A DNA stretch of 64,000 bases from Bacteroidota bacterium (GCA_021323535.1 JAJONO010000014.1:16580-80579), one strand, 5' to 3'. Positions 53,273 through 63,416 are shown, counted from the stretch's first letter. Notes: generated from the sequence alone by a model not told the origin. Program-made: numbers and translations.

Positions 53273-54385
53273 CTATTTACTCTTCGAGAAGAAGAAAATT
53301 CCAGCTCCGAGCACTGCTAAAATCGTTAACACAAAGAAGAAAATTTTCCAGAAGCTGTACGGACGTTCGCCCTGAACTTCACCTGTTCTTGCGTTTACTG
53401 TAAAACGGTATACTTTATTATCGAACCTGTAGGCGCTGATCCATAACGGAAGTAAAATATGTTTGAAGGTAATATCGTTATAACTTGTATTAATATTATG
53501 AACCTGCTGAACATCGCCGCCAATGTCGCTGCGTACCGAGCTGTCAATCACCGGCGCCATTCTTTCTTTTGCAAGATCAAATCCTTCTTTTAATTGTGTC
53601 TGATAACTTTCAGTCACAAACCCCGCAAGAAAACTGTCGTTGTAAGCCACCAGTTCAGGCAGATCCCAGGGCTCAAGTTCGTTTACCATTTTTTGTGGAA
53701 GTGAATGCGAGGCGCAGATCAACAGGTCATCAAATGTATTGTAAACCCTTCCACTGGCAGGATACCATCGTGTGCGTTGAACCTGTCGTGTTTGCCTTTT
53801 TCCTTCAGAGTCGGTATAACTTTCCGTTTCATAGTAATGTTCACCACGGGAACCGCTATAGGAACTATCGGCGTTCGTATCATAGGTCCAGTATGGCATA
53901 TAAATGCCCTTTAGTTTTTCGGCGCTGTTCTGCGCGTACATTTTTAATGTATTGGGAGCAAACCATAAGCCGCCAACCCAGTTCACAAATTCATCTTTGG
54001 CTTTGTTGCGTTCTATTTTAAAAGGTAAAATATATTTTGGCTTAATGATGCTGCAGGTAGATGCGTCTTTAATAACCTGTGGTGTATCGCAATATGGACA
54101 ATTGCTTGAAGTTACATTCGGCGCCATAGTTGTAGAAGCTCCGCAACTTGTACATTTAACCGTTGAAATGGTTTGCTGTTCGGCCGTTGAGGCGCTTTGT
54201 GTAAGAAAAGCATGAAAATCGTTTTCTACAACCTGTGTTTTTTCTACAGCAATTTCATTCTTTGTATTGCAATATTCGCAATTTAAACTTTGCGCACCCG
54301 GCGAAAATTTAAGGTTGGATCCGCAATTACTGCACTTGATGGTGTTGGCTGTACTTGCATTGGGTTCAAACGTCTCGTTACTCAT
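53273..54385 (-). CDS. Zinc-ribbon membrane protein of unknown function
   Basis: 370 aa. Two CxxC ... CxxC zinc ribbons at the N terminus (C-S-N-C-G ... C-E-Y-C at 18-39; C-T-S-C-G ... C-P-Y-C at about 77-98). A middle domain with Y-M-P-Y-W-T-Y-D (about 167-174), P-A-S-G-R-V-Y-N-T-F-D-D-L and I-L-L-P-L-W-I-S-A-Y-R follows, then one transmembrane helix at the C terminus (about 347-365, F-F-F-V-L-T-I-L-A-V-L-G-A-G). The architecture suggests a tail-anchored protein with cytoplasmic zinc modules; similar proteins are annotated only as zinc-ribbon proteins. It lies between the SBBP array and porU2, on the porU2 strand but separated from it by a hairpin. Confidence 0.75.
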   Translation of the reverse strand: MSNETFEPNASTANTIKCSNCGSNLKFSPGAQSLNCEYCNTKNEIAVEKTQVVENDFHAFLTQSASTAEQQTISTVKCTSCGASTTMAPNVTSSNCPYCDTPQVIKDASTCSIIKPKYILPFKIERNKAKDEFVNWVGGLWFAPNTLKMYAQNSAEKLKGIYMPYWTYDTNADSSYSGSRGEHYYETESYTDSEGKRQTRQVQRTRWYPASGRVYNTFDDLLICASHSLPQKMVNELEPWDLPELVAYNDSFLAGFVTESYQTQLKEGFDLAKERMAPVIDSSVRSDIGGDVQQVHNINTSYNDITFKHILLPLWISAYRFDNKVYRFTVNARTGEVQGERPYSFWKIFFFVLTILAVLGAGIFFFSKSK

Positions 54386-54441
54386 GATATACTATTATCT
54401 CAGTTAAATATAGAAAATATGGTTTAAAAGTTCAAATTAGT

Positions 54442-54478
54442 TTAAAATTGTTTAATGCAGGCATTTAAACAATTTTAA
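54442..54478 (-). terminator. Hairpin after porU2
   Basis: TTAAAATTGTTTAA pairs perfectly with TTAAACAATTTTAA (14 bp) around a 9-nt loop, 29 bp past the porU2 stop on the minus strand. It is AT-rich with only short T-runs, so it is a weaker terminator than those elsewhere in the window. Confidence 0.5.
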
Positions 54479-54506
54479 GCCACTTTAACAACCTTAAACT
54501 TTGAGA

Positions 54507-57500
54507 TTATCGCATGATGACGAGTTTGCCGAATTCTTTTACGAAAAATTTATCGGCGCCGGTGGCAGATTTTTCAACGTTTTGGCCGTTGAGTTTTGTA
54601 ACAACTTTATAAAGATAAACCCCGTTTCCGAGTTTGTCGCCATACTCATCTTTTCCATCCCAGGCATATTCGGTAATGTTTCTTCCTATGTGAACATTAC
54701 CCAGTTCGGCCCGCGTGATTTCACGCACTACTTTTCCACTAATGGTTATGATCTGTATCGTGAATACTTCCGGAACCTCGCTTCCTGTAAGTGTAAACAC
54801 AAAACGTGTACTGGTGCTGAACGGGTTCGGGTAATTTAAAATACTGGTAATGGTAGGTTTATTGTTTATCTCAAATTGTATCTGGTAATTGGTAACTCCA
54901 GAACGGTTATTACTTCTGTCCTTCGCCTGAACAATCAAAGTGTATTTTCCATCTACAGGTAACACCGGGCTGTAATTGATCATGCAACTGTTCTTGGGAA
55001 GATTTGCCGGGATAAATTCCAGGTCTTTCCCAAAGTATAATTTTTGTTGTGCCGATGAATTCGGTGGCTGTAGAAACACCGAAAACGCTCCTGTATCATT
55101 TAAAGCGAGAAACTGGTTCTCATCCTTCAGTGAAATAACAATGTTTGGTTTAGCCGAAACAATGTCGCCGTTAAGAATGCGTATTCCGTCAAACGTTACA
55201 TCAAGCAAAGGATTGGTAACATCTTTGCTTACTTTGAAAGGGTATCTCGCTATATTATTAAATTGCTGGTGCTCCCTCTGGTATTTTGCATTTCCATAAG
55301 GATTCACATACACCCACAGTAAATTGTTTCCTGCAAACTGATAGGTGTTAACTTTTACCGTATCCATTAAAACCTGTCCTGGCACAAAAGGTTTTGCTTT
55401 TAGTTTAGAGGATAAAGGAAAAATATTGCGGCTATTATCTTCGATCCAATATGTGACAACAAGACTGTCGTCAAAATTCTTTATACCAATGTTTTCAATA
55501 GGGAAAACGTAAGTTACGTGATCGCCCTCTTGTAATGTGTCATTCACACTCGCAAACCCCTTTAATGGATTAATAGCGCATTCAGGAGCCTCGTCGTACA
55601 ATACCTGCCAGCGTTTAAGCTGAGGTGATGTTGTAAAAATATCGTCCTTCATAAAAGCCACCAGTTTTATGTGAGGATAAATACTGGCGTCTACATAATT
55701 ACCAAGATCAAGAACATCCATACTGTCCTGCGGGAAAATAGTTAGCGTATCAATTTGTCCGTTGTTCTTATAACCTACCACTTTCAGAACGGTTGTGTCG
55801 CCGTTGGTAGCATCAAGACTTTGAACTTTCCAGTGGAGACTGTTCCATTTAAAAGACGGGCCAATAAGTTCGCTGGCAATGTAACCATTGTGCCACTTGG
55901 TTTTAATGGTATCATCCAGTGTAATGACAGATTTTTTATTGATCCCTGAAATAAATTTCGCCTGCCCGGGCAACATTCCTTTTCTTCCGAAAAAAATATG
56001 CGCGACTGAATCTGTGAGGTTCTCTACATTAGCAACTCCTACACTTTCAAAAGCTTTTTGCGTGGCTTTGTTATACGTTTTCATTTGTGTAAACAAGCCT
56101 CCTCCCTGATTTGTTCCAATAGTATAACCAAGCACGTAATTATTTTTCGCAACCGAATTAAGAAAGTAGGTCATATCTCCACGATAATCTACCTGAGCAG
56201 CACAACCTGTATAGATCCCGTATGAATAATAACGAAGAACCTGATTATCGACACAAACACAATTATTGTAAGTGCCAAGACCTGCAGAAGGGTAATTTAC
56301 ACTGACTACAGCATCGGGTTGACCACTGATCGAGTCGAAAACCATAAAATTCCACCCACCGGCTGCGCATCCCCAATCAGCCATTTTAATGTTATTAAAG
56401 AACCAGTTGATATCACTGAAATCAATGAAAGGTTCAATTCCATCACGACAACGTATGGCATATTTTGAGTCTTCAAAAACAAATTTTCTGAGCGGTTTCT
56501 TATAGGTCACAAACTGGTAAACGTCATTTTTAAACTGATGAAAATGTGCTTGTCCCCAACCACGTTTAGTGCCAATGGTTTGAAAAGAACTTTCTCTCCA
56601 TGCAAAAGGTGTTGAAGGAGAAACACTGTCGCGGCTAACCCTCCAGAAGTAAACGGTACTGTCGGCAAAAGGAAGATTAACATTCCACTCAATTACTCCA
56701 CCCTTACTGGTGATCAGAGTGGTTTGAATCGGGTTAATGAATTTATCGCAAGTGTCAAGCTCTAAACGATACGAACTTAAAGGAGCGAAAGGATCGGTGG
56801 TGGAAGCTTTCAGAGTAATGGTACCGGTTTTGGGAACCACAGCGTATTTGTAAGGATACACAGGAATAAGGTCCCCTCCCTGGATGAATAAATTCACTCC
56901 TCCAAGAGTACTGTTATTGTTTTCAAGACTTTCGGTAATTTCATTGAAATAGTCTATCGTAACATCAAATTTGTTTAACCCTATTCCACGGTTAAAATCA
57001 GTGAGCATGTAAAAATTTAAACTGTCTTTGAATGAAGGAGCCAATATTTTTTTAAGAACGATGGATGAATCACCGTTCGGAAAATGGCGTTCTATTCTTA
57101 CTGCAAACGAATCGAGTGGCGAACTTCCAAGATTTTTAATGTGGATCTTCACTCCAATGGAATCGCTGTAAGTCTTGGTATCAAAAACAACACTACTGTT
57201 CTGTATCCTGTAATCGGGTAGCGCCCCGTTACTGATCTTAACCGAGGGATCGCCATGCAATGTCATATCGAGGGCGGTAAATTTTGAAATGGAATCGAAT
57301 AATAAACTACATAGGGAAGTAGTTTCTTTTACCATATCACCAACTCCCTGGTTGTATTTTGTTCGCGAAAGAGCCTGGTAAAACCGCGAGGTGTAGTTAT
57401 TAAGAGCATATACAAATCCCAATGAAGAAGCTGCCAGAAATCCAATGCTTCCTTTCTGGTTCGAGAAGACAAAATCCTCGCTTACCGATTTAAAATTTGA

Positions 57501-59537
57501 TTTGTGAATGTTACCGGAATAACAGGAGTTAGCGATAACAAAAGGATATTTTCCCGCGTTGTTGTAAACCTCTGGGTCATCAATAGCCTGATCAAAACCC
57601 TGTTCAGAACCATGACCAAAAAAATTAATAAGCGCAGCGCCGTTACTGATCGTGTTTTTAATACTGTCGCTGATATTTATCTGTATAGGGGCAGTTGTAT
57701 TCTTTTTAAACGTAAGAACATAACCGCCAAAGAGAGTGTCTTCTACCACTTGCTCATACTGGCTCATGTAAGAGGATAACAGATTGGTAAGCGTTGGCTC
57801 GTCTCCACCCACAAAATGAAGCACTTTCTTTTTCCAGTCGGCGGGCGCCGAGCTTTCGTGCTGTTGTATTTTATTGAGGTAAGTGGTAACATCAGAATTA
57901 GTAACGGCAGCAATACGTCCGATTGGAATTTCAGGAAATAACTGGCTGGCCGAAGCAGAAGATAATCCTGTTGCAAGAAGATTATCACAGCTTGGAATTC
58001 CCATCGTTGGAACCAGGTTTTGAGTATAACCCGGAACAGCTTCTTCGCAACGAATAGCTTTCCCAATGAGAAAAACATATTGTGGTGGATTGGCGAGACT
58101 ATCTTTGAGATATTTGATAAAATTGCGAATGGCCAGCGGATGATTTTTTAGACCGAACGAAAATTGTTCGTAAAGCGAACCAACATCGGCACTGATCACG
58201 TTATAACCACCTCCGGCAATGGACTGCCTGTAGTTGATATAGTCCTGGGCCCCGGGTTTAATAAGATTATTGTAAATGATCACAAAAGGTTTGTTTGCCG
58301 GCGAGGTTTTGAAGTTAGTGAAGGAGCCGGTGTTATTGTTGACCCTAAAAAGCGAAGTTACGGGAATGACCTGCGACTCGGCAGAAAGATAACAGAATTT
58401 GTTTCCGGAACCATTTGGTACAACCGCACGAAGCATTGGCGAAGCAATTTTTGTGGTGATCTTTTTGTTGTTTGTCAGATCATACATTAATACATTGGAG
58501 GAAGAGGCGAAATTAAAATTCGAGAAATTGAAAAACTTTTTTGAAGAAGTGGTGGCATCGGTGATAAATAAACGGAAGGAAGACTTATTGCCAAGATCAA
58601 GCATATGCGGATACATGTAATACATGTAATGCATGGATGTAGTATTACCAATACCGGATAATGTTGGCGAAGCAATTGAGTACAGACTGAAATTGGTGTT
58701 CTGGGAAGTATTTGCAGAGCTGATCGTGTAGGTTCGTTTCACAGGTAGAAACCCTCTGAAGACGGTATCTTTCAGCAATACCTGGGATGAGGTCTGATCT
58801 GTATAAAACAAATGTACTTCGTGATCGAGAGAAGAAAGATTACTCACACTTGCACCCGAATAGCTTATAGTGAAATAACTGGGCAAAGCCGAACTTGTTA
58901 CAATCCCAAGATTTGAAAAATTAGATACAGCGGGGGCTCCGCCTTTAAGAATAGGAAATCCAAAACCCTCAGCTTGCGTATAGCGGGGATCGCTTGCATC
59001 GCTCTGGTACTCTTTTACAGAGTTGTAATTGTATTTAACATGATATTCTGCATCCGAATAAAAATGATCGGCTGTTTCATACAGCGATGCTGTTGTATCT
59101 GTTTCTAACTGGTAACGTTTGTTTGTGATCAGATTATTTACGGTAAGAAAAGCATACAAGGTGTCGTGAAAAAGCGGAATGTAAGGACTCGGATTATAAT
59201 TGATATTAAAGTAGAGCAGCGAATCCACATCGCCCACAAAAGGATTGGCGTAAAATTCAAGGTAATCATTGATGTTGATCTTGGAATCGCCCTCTCCCAT
59301 AATAAACAGATGCTGCTCCTTGCCTTTAATGAACAACTGGAAGTTACGCGGGTCAATACTTGCGAGATTATAATGCGTAGCAAGTGTGGTAGAATCGATA
59401 CGGTAAATACCTTCCTTAGGGATCGCAATCTTAAAATATTGTTGCGAAAAATTTATCCAGCTGTTACCGTAATTCTGGGCTCTTAAACTGGTAACTGCAA
59501 TGAAACAAAATATGCTTATTGCAAGTAGTTTTCTCAC
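54507..59537 (-). CDS. porU2: Type IX secretion sortase-like C25 peptidase PorU2 (putative)
   Basis: 1676 aa, longer than PorU (about 1150-1300) and in the range of PorU2-type proteins. Signal peptide (L-L-A-I-S-I-F-C-F-I-A), then a gingipain-type (C25) caspase-like domain with the catalytic His642 in F-F-G-H-G-S and Cys672 in A-N-S-C-Y-S-G. Beta-rich domains follow (about 800-1550), and the end looks like a T9SS type A sorting domain with FlgD-like fold (Y-P-N-P-F-S, then E-Y-A-W-D-G-K-D-E-Y-G-D). The family is thought to remove the sorting domain and attach cargo on the cell surface. It overlaps porV2 by 4 bp, so both are translated together. It is 3' of the MBOAT/SGNH genes in the same run. 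Confidence 0.88.
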   Translation of the reverse strand: MRKLLAISIFCFIAVTSLRAQNYGNSWINFSQQYFKIAIPKEGIYRIDSTTLATHYNLASIDPRNFQLFIKGKEQHLFIMGEGDSKININDYLEFYANPFVGDVDSLLYFNINYNPSPYIPLFHDTLYAFLTVNNLITNKRYQLETDTTASLYETADHFYSDAEYHVKYNYNSVKEYQSDASDPRYTQAEGFGFPILKGGAPAVSNFSNLGIVTSSALPSYFTISYSGASVSNLSSLDHEVHLFYTDQTSSQVLLKDTVFRGFLPVKRTYTISSANTSQNTNFSLYSIASPTLSGIGNTTSMHYMYYMYPHMLDLGNKSSFRLFITDATTSSKKFFNFSNFNFASSSNVLMYDLTNNKKITTKIASPMLRAVVPNGSGNKFCYLSAESQVIPVTSLFRVNNNTGSFTNFKTSPANKPFVIIYNNLIKPGAQDYINYRQSIAGGGYNVISADVGSLYEQFSFGLKNHPLAIRNFIKYLKDSLANPPQYVFLIGKAIRCEEAVPGYTQNLVPTMGIPSCDNLLATGLSSASASQLFPEIPIGRIAAVTNSDVTTYLNKIQQHESSAPADWKKKVLHFVGGDEPTLTNLLSSYMSQYEQVVEDTLFGGYVLTFKKNTTAPIQINISDSIKNTISNGAALINFFGHGSEQGFDQAIDDPEVYNNAGKYPFVIANSCYSGNIHKSNFKSVSEDFVFSNQKGSIGFLAASSLGFVYALNNYTSRFYQALSRTKYNQGVGDMVKETTSLCSLLFDSISKFTALDMTLHGDPSVKISNGALPDYRIQNSSVVFDTKTYSDSIGVKIHIKNLGSSPLDSFAVRIERHFPNGDSSIVLKKILAPSFKDSLNFYMLTDFNRGIGLNKFDVTIDYFNEITESLENNNSTLGGVNLFIQGGDLIPVYPYKYAVVPKTGTITLKASTTDPFAPLSSYRLELDTCDKFINPIQTTLITSKGGVIEWNVNLPFADSTVYFWRVSRDSVSPSTPFAWRESSFQTIGTKRGWGQAHFHQFKNDVYQFVTYKKPLRKFVFEDSKYAIRCRDGIEPFIDFSDINWFFNNIKMADWGCAAGGWNFMVFDSISGQPDAVVSVNYPSAGLGTYNNCVCVDNQVLRYYSYGIYTGCAAQVDYRGDMTYFLNSVAKNNYVLGYTIGTNQGGGLFTQMKTYNKATQKAFESVGVANVENLTDSVAHIFFGRKGMLPGQAKFISGINKKSVITLDDTIKTKWHNGYIASELIGPSFKWNSLHWKVQSLDATNGDTTVLKVVGYKNNGQIDTLTIFPQDSMDVLDLGNYVDASIYPHIKLVAFMKDDIFTTSPQLKRWQVLYDEAPECAINPLKGFASVNDTLQEGDHVTYVFPIENIGIKNFDDSLVVTYWIEDNSRNIFPLSSKLKAKPFVPGQVLMDTVKVNTYQFAGNNLLWVYVNPYGNAKYQREHQQFNNIARYPFKVSKDVTNPLLDVTFDGIRILNGDIVSAKPNIVISLKDENQFLALNDTGAFSVFLQPPNSSAQQKLYFGKDLEFIPANLPKNSCMINYSPVLPVDGKYTLIVQAKDRSNNRSGVTNYQIQFEINNKPTITSILNYPNPFSTSTRFVFTLTGSEVPEVFTIQIITISGKVVREITRAELGNVHIGRNITEYAWDGKDEYGDKLGNGVYLYKVVTKLNGQNVEKSATGADKFFVKEFGKLVIMR

Positions 59538-60619
59538 TTGTTCATTTTCTTATTAAAATCAATTTTTAAAGAAAAGATGTTCGAGTACAGTGCGATAGAG
59601 CGGTCACCGATATCGGTTAAGGCATAATCCAATGTAAAGATCTTATACTTTATTCCCACACCGAAATTCGGCTGAAATGTGGTTACATATCCGGTGGCGT
59701 CGTCATTCAATTGTTTCTGAATATTACCAACTCCGCCACGGAGATAAACAAATCCTTTATATCCAATCTCTGTACCTAAAGCAGGTTCCATACTCCACAG
59801 ATTGGTTTTTACTACGGTGTTACGTTTTCCGTCAAATGTGTTAATCAGGTTTAGTTCTCCCAATACAGAAATCCTGTCTTTCCAGAATAAAAAAGTTCTT
59901 GCTCCTCCAAGAATGAATTTAGGCGCAGTAACTTCTAGTGATGAAGAAGGAATTTCATTGCCCGTTTGCTGAAACGTTGCAATGTCTTTTTCACTCATGT
60001 TAAAACTCCAGGCATTAAATGTTCCAGTAATATCACGGCCCATCGCTGCAAATTTCCAGTCCTTGTAAGTGTACATAGCGCCGGCATCCAGCCCAAATCC
60101 CCAGGCTCCGCCAAATTCACCAAGCTTACGGCGAATGATCTTGAAGTTTCCGCCAAGCTGAACTCCTTTTAATTGGGGTATTTTCCTGGCATAACTTAAT
60201 AAGGCGGCAAAATCCACAGCGTTAAATGTGGTAATTCTGTTATAATCTACGTTTCCGTTAGCGTCTACAAGATCAAGAGTGTTCGGAATATTATCCACAC
60301 CAAAACGCAAAATGGAAATGGCCCCAACACTGTTGCTGTCAATTAATTTTGAAACGCCCACATAATCATACTTTGCAATTCCGGCAAAATATTCGGCGTG
60401 CATTAATCCTACCTCAAGATCATTTTTCTGATTTAATAAGCCTGCAGGATTCCAGTAACCTGAATTTACTCCCTGAACAGATGTTACATTGGCATTACCC
60501 ATTCCAAGCGCACGGGCGCCAACCCCAATGTTCAAAAACTCATTACTGTATTTGCGAACCACCTGGGCCCTTAGTCCTATCGAAGAGGCTAATAAAATGA
60601 CTAGAAAAAACCTTGACAT
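59534..60619 (-). CDS. porV2: Type IX secretion outer-membrane protein PorV2 (putative)
   Basis: 361 aa from the ATG at 60619, chosen because the signal peptide (R-F-F-L-V-I-L-L-A-S-S-I-G-L-R-A) starts there; an in-frame ATG at 60661 would add 14 unlikely residues. The mature protein is a 14-strand outer-membrane barrel of the PorV/FadL-like family, with I-G-V-G-A-R-A-L-G-M-G-N-A near residues 28-40 and Y-W-N-P-A-G-L-L, both typical of PorV. PorV proteins shuttle T9SS cargo to PorU; the tight overlap with porU2 suggests the pair works together, as the known PorV-PorU pair does. Follows the SGNH gene. Confidence 0.88.
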   Translation of the reverse strand: MSRFFLVILLASSIGLRAQVVRKYSNEFLNIGVGARALGMGNANVTSVQGVNSGYWNPAGLLNQKNDLEVGLMHAEYFAGIAKYDYVGVSKLIDSNSVGAISILRFGVDNIPNTLDLVDANGNVDYNRITTFNAVDFAALLSYARKIPQLKGVQLGGNFKIIRRKLGEFGGAWGFGLDAGAMYTYKDWKFAAMGRDITGTFNAWSFNMSEKDIATFQQTGNEIPSSSLEVTAPKFILGGARTFLFWKDRISVLGELNLINTFDGKRNTVVKTNLWSMEPALGTEIGYKGFVYLRGGVGNIQKQLNDDATGYVTTFQPNFGVGIKYKIFTLDYALTDIGDRSIALYSNIFSLKIDFNKKMNK

Positions 60620-60660
60620 ATTGAATATATAAAAATAGTGCAAAAAAATGGATTTTGCCA

Positions 60661-61605
60661 CTACTTTAACGGTTTGCCGAGCCTTTTATTGTTGAAAAAT
60701 ACGGTAAAATGCTTAGTAAATAAGCCTGCTCCCAAAGCGTTCATGTGGTAGTGGTCCACGAAAAGGTTTCGCTGGTTACAGAAGGGGAGCGACGAAAAAT
60801 CATGGTATTCCAACCCGTTAATGGCCCCGATATTTTTAAGTTGGCGGATAATCTGCTCCTTGTTGATCAGATCCACCTTTCCACCCCCAAAAATGGGAGA
60901 ACTGACCAGCGTCAACCGCGTATTATTGGTTTTACAGATGTGGATAATGGAGTCGAGGTAATTCCTGTCTGTTACGTTAAACCAGGTATAATATTTTGGA
61001 GAAGGATTGAAGTCAAGCGAAGGCCGGAACACTTCTTTCAGATAACCCTTGTAATAAAGAGAATCGGTTTTGTTTGGAATGTTGAGCCACCCGTGAATAG
61101 ATGTGCTTAAATTTTTAAAGCCCGTATAAGGAAAAGAATAATAAGGGTTATAATAGAAATGCTTCATGCTAGGATCGATCTTACCGAATTCCTCTCTTAA
61201 AACCGGATTGGAAAGAAATGGAAAGTAATTATTGAAGTCATTTATTTCGGGACTTTCATATTTCACAAAATGATAATCGATTTCATAAATGAGATCGACC
61301 GGTGCTTTGCTTTTTGAGAGATAAGCTTTCAGTATAGCATAGGAGCTTCTTGGTGTGGCGCCTTTAATACTAAGATTAAACGAGTTTCTTCCTGTAAGAC
61401 TGTCAAACAATCGTGTGTTATAATGCATTTCAACCCGTGAAGAACCCAGGAAAAGCACATCAAAATTATTTTCTTCGAAAAAAGCGGTCTTGTATTTGGA
61501 ATAAAACCCTTTATTCTGTTTAAGCAAACCATAATAATGAAGTTCCCTGGCGCCATACATAAGCGCGGTGATAACAACAAAATATATGAACCCCTTCTTT
61601 ATCAA
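60661..61605 (-). CDS. SGNH/DltD-like membrane-anchored protein, MBOAT partner
   Basis: 314 aa. One N-terminal transmembrane helix (I-Y-F-V-V-I-T-A-L-M-Y-G) anchors an SGNH-hydrolase-like domain: D-V-L-F-L-G-S-S-R-V (catalytic Ser region, about 50-59) and the C-terminal D-H-Y-H-M-N-A-L-G-A (Asp-x-x-His, about 285-294). Such proteins accompany MBOAT transferases in DltB/DltD, AlgI/AlgJ-X and PatA/PatB-like systems and transfer an acyl group on the outer side of the membrane. The gene overlaps the MBOAT gene by 4 bp on the same strand, making a coupled pair. Substrate is unknown. Upstream of porV2, with 41 bp between them. Confidence 0.82.
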   Translation of the reverse strand: MIKKGFIYFVVITALMYGARELHYYGLLKQNKGFYSKYKTAFFEENNFDVLFLGSSRVEMHYNTRLFDSLTGRNSFNLSIKGATPRSSYAILKAYLSKSKAPVDLIYEIDYHFVKYESPEINDFNNYFPFLSNPVLREEFGKIDPSMKHFYYNPYYSFPYTGFKNLSTSIHGWLNIPNKTDSLYYKGYLKEVFRPSLDFNPSPKYYTWFNVTDRNYLDSIIHICKTNNTRLTLVSSPIFGGGKVDLINKEQIIRQLKNIGAINGLEYHDFSSLPFCNQRNLFVDHYHMNALGAGLFTKHFTVFFNNKRLGKPLK

Positions 61606-63008
61606 AACTGAAAATAAATAAATGTGTTTGCCGAAAAATTACCAAGCATGAAGATCAAAAGTATGAGAACAAGGTAGACGGCTGGTTTCAGAATGTTATA
61701 TAACCGCGGACTTCGGTTCACGATCGCGAATTCTTCGTTATATTCCTTGAGGAACAAAATAAAGAGCGTGAAGATCATGAACACAAAAAATACTTTATCC
61801 TGTTTCGCGAAAAAAGCCTGCAATGAAAAATAATGATCTTCGAACGAAAAAATTCGTTTGTAAAAATATTCCAGATCTGTAATGCTATTGGCCCTGAAAG
61901 CAATGAGCGAAAGGGTATGAAACGATATAAGATAAAGCCAGCCAAAAAATGCAGGAGCCTTAAATGCAGGAAATTTTTCTTTGATTAAAATTTCGATAAG
62001 ATACATAACCCCATGCATGGTTCCCCAAACAATAAAGGTGAAATTGGCCCCGTGCCAGAATCCGCTGATCAAAAACACCAGAAAAATATTAAGCAGCCAA
62101 CGGTTATGGCTCACACGGTTCCCTCCAAGACCGATATAAAGATAATCTCTGAACCAGGTTGTAATACTAATGTGATTCCTCTGCCAGAATTCATGAAGTG
62201 ATTTTGAAAATAATGGCCTGCGCCAGTTAAGACTAAGATTAATGTTAAACAGTTTAGCTATACCTGTGGCAATATCGCTGTAACCGCTGAAATCACAGTA
62301 TACCTGTATCACAAATAAAAAACCAGCGAGCAGTAACTCAAATCCACTGAAAGAAACCGGATCGTTGAACACCGGCGTTACAATCAAATTGAGATTATCG
62401 GCAATAACCAGCTTCTTAAAATATCCCCAGGTAGTAAGTGTAACAAAGCTTTGCCAATCAATATTTTTAAAATAAGTGACCACTTTTAATTGCGGCATAA
62501 GGGTGTGATAGCGTACAATTGGACCAGCCACCATGTGCGGAAAAAAAGAAACATAAAGCAGAAAATCACTTAAGGTATCGTCGGCTTTATATTTTCCACG
62601 GTACACATCAATGGTGTAACTAATAGACTGAAACGTGTAAAAAGAAAGACCTGCGGGAATTATAAATGAATGTAAAAAGGAATAGGGAAGATGGAAAACG
62701 GAAACCGTTGTATTATAAGTAAACACGAAATATTTAAATATAAAAAGTACGCCGAGATTGGAAACAAGGCTCAATATCAAAAATGTTTTTTTTGAGTTTT
62801 GACTTTCTTTCTTCTGAATTTCTTTCGCACACCAGAAATCAAATGCCGAAGTTCCAATGAGCAATAAAAGAAACCATGGATTGTAGCTGAAATAAAAATA
62901 ATAGGAAGCAAGAAGTAAAAAATAATTTCTGAATCTTGGCGGCGTTATCCAATAGCCAATAAAAACAAGAGGCAGAAAAATTGTAAATATCAGGGAGTTG
63001 AATAACAA
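61602..63008 (-). CDS. MBOAT family O-acyltransferase (AlgI/DltB type)
   Basis: 468 aa, about 9-11 transmembrane helices. Hallmarks: Y-Y-F-Y-F-S-Y-N-P-W-F-L-L-L (30-45), S-Y-T-I-D-V-Y-R-G-K (about 133), F-F-P-H-M-V-A-G-P-I-V-R (about 155), E-F-W-Q-R-N-H-I-S-I-T-T-W-F (about 272) and the catalytic-His region S-G-F-W-H-G-A-N (about 315). It moves acyl groups (often acetyl) from the cytoplasm to an extracytoplasmic acceptor such as a polysaccharide or peptidoglycan; the acceptor here is unknown. It overlaps the SGNH gene and abuts arfB without a gap, so it lies in the same run as porU2/porV2. Confidence 0.93.
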   Translation of the reverse strand: MLFNSLIFTIFLPLVFIGYWITPPRFRNYFLLLASYYFYFSYNPWFLLLLIGTSAFDFWCAKEIQKKESQNSKKTFLILSLVSNLGVLFIFKYFVFTYNTTVSVFHLPYSFLHSFIIPAGLSFYTFQSISYTIDVYRGKYKADDTLSDFLLYVSFFPHMVAGPIVRYHTLMPQLKVVTYFKNIDWQSFVTLTTWGYFKKLVIADNLNLIVTPVFNDPVSFSGFELLLAGFLFVIQVYCDFSGYSDIATGIAKLFNINLSLNWRRPLFSKSLHEFWQRNHISITTWFRDYLYIGLGGNRVSHNRWLLNIFLVFLISGFWHGANFTFIVWGTMHGVMYLIEILIKEKFPAFKAPAFFGWLYLISFHTLSLIAFRANSITDLEYFYKRIFSFEDHYFSLQAFFAKQDKVFFVFMIFTLFILFLKEYNEEFAIVNRSPRLYNILKPAVYLVLILLIFMLGNFSANTFIYFQF

Positions 63009-63416
63009 TTACATTATTTTTTTACGAAAGTTCTTCGTTTCGCTTCTTTTTTTCTTGGAGTCAAGTTTCCTTTGCTTGCTGGCTTTTGATGGCTTTGTGG
63101 CCAATCTTTTTTTCACCGGTTTCAATAGTTTTTGCAGAAGCTGAATCAGTTTTTTCTGGACCTCCTGTTTGTTTTCAAGCTGCGTTCTATGGGTACTGCT
63201 TACCAATTTGATACTATTTTCATCCACAAATGAAGAGTATTTTGCAAGAATGATTTCCTTCTGGGACGGGGTAATACTTTCCGATACGGCAACATTAAAC
63301 TGGATCTCTACTTTGGTTTCAAGTTTGTTAACGTTTTGTCCGCCTTTGCCACCCGAACGTGAGGTTTTGTACTCGCATTCCCGGAAAATATTTTTTATCT
63401 GTTCGTCTGTTAACAT
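63009..63416 (-). CDS. arfB: Ribosome rescue factor / peptidyl-tRNA hydrolase ArfB
   Basis: 135 aa, the expected length. The catalytic GGQ motif lies in S-G-G-K-G-G-Q-N-V-N-K (GGQ at residues 25-27), followed by the class I release-factor-like domain and a very basic C-terminal tail (K-K-R-L-A-T-K-P, R-K-L-D-S-K-K-K-R) that in E. coli ArfB enters the empty mRNA channel. It hydrolyses peptidyl-tRNA on stalled ribosomes. It is the first gene of the run arfB-MBOAT-SGNH-porV2-porU2, although its function is unrelated to the rest. Confidence 0.93.
   Translation of the reverse strand: MLTDEQIKNIFRECEYKTSRSGGKGGQNVNKLETKVEIQFNVAVSESITPSQKEIILAKYSSFVDENSIKLVSSTHRTQLENKQEVQKKLIQLLQKLLKPVKKRLATKPSKASKQRKLDSKKKRSETKNFRKKIM

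Noticed and set aside
60620..60661. Longer N terminus for PorV2 starting at 60661
   Set aside because: The extra 14 residues precede a complete signal peptide beginning at the ATG 60619.
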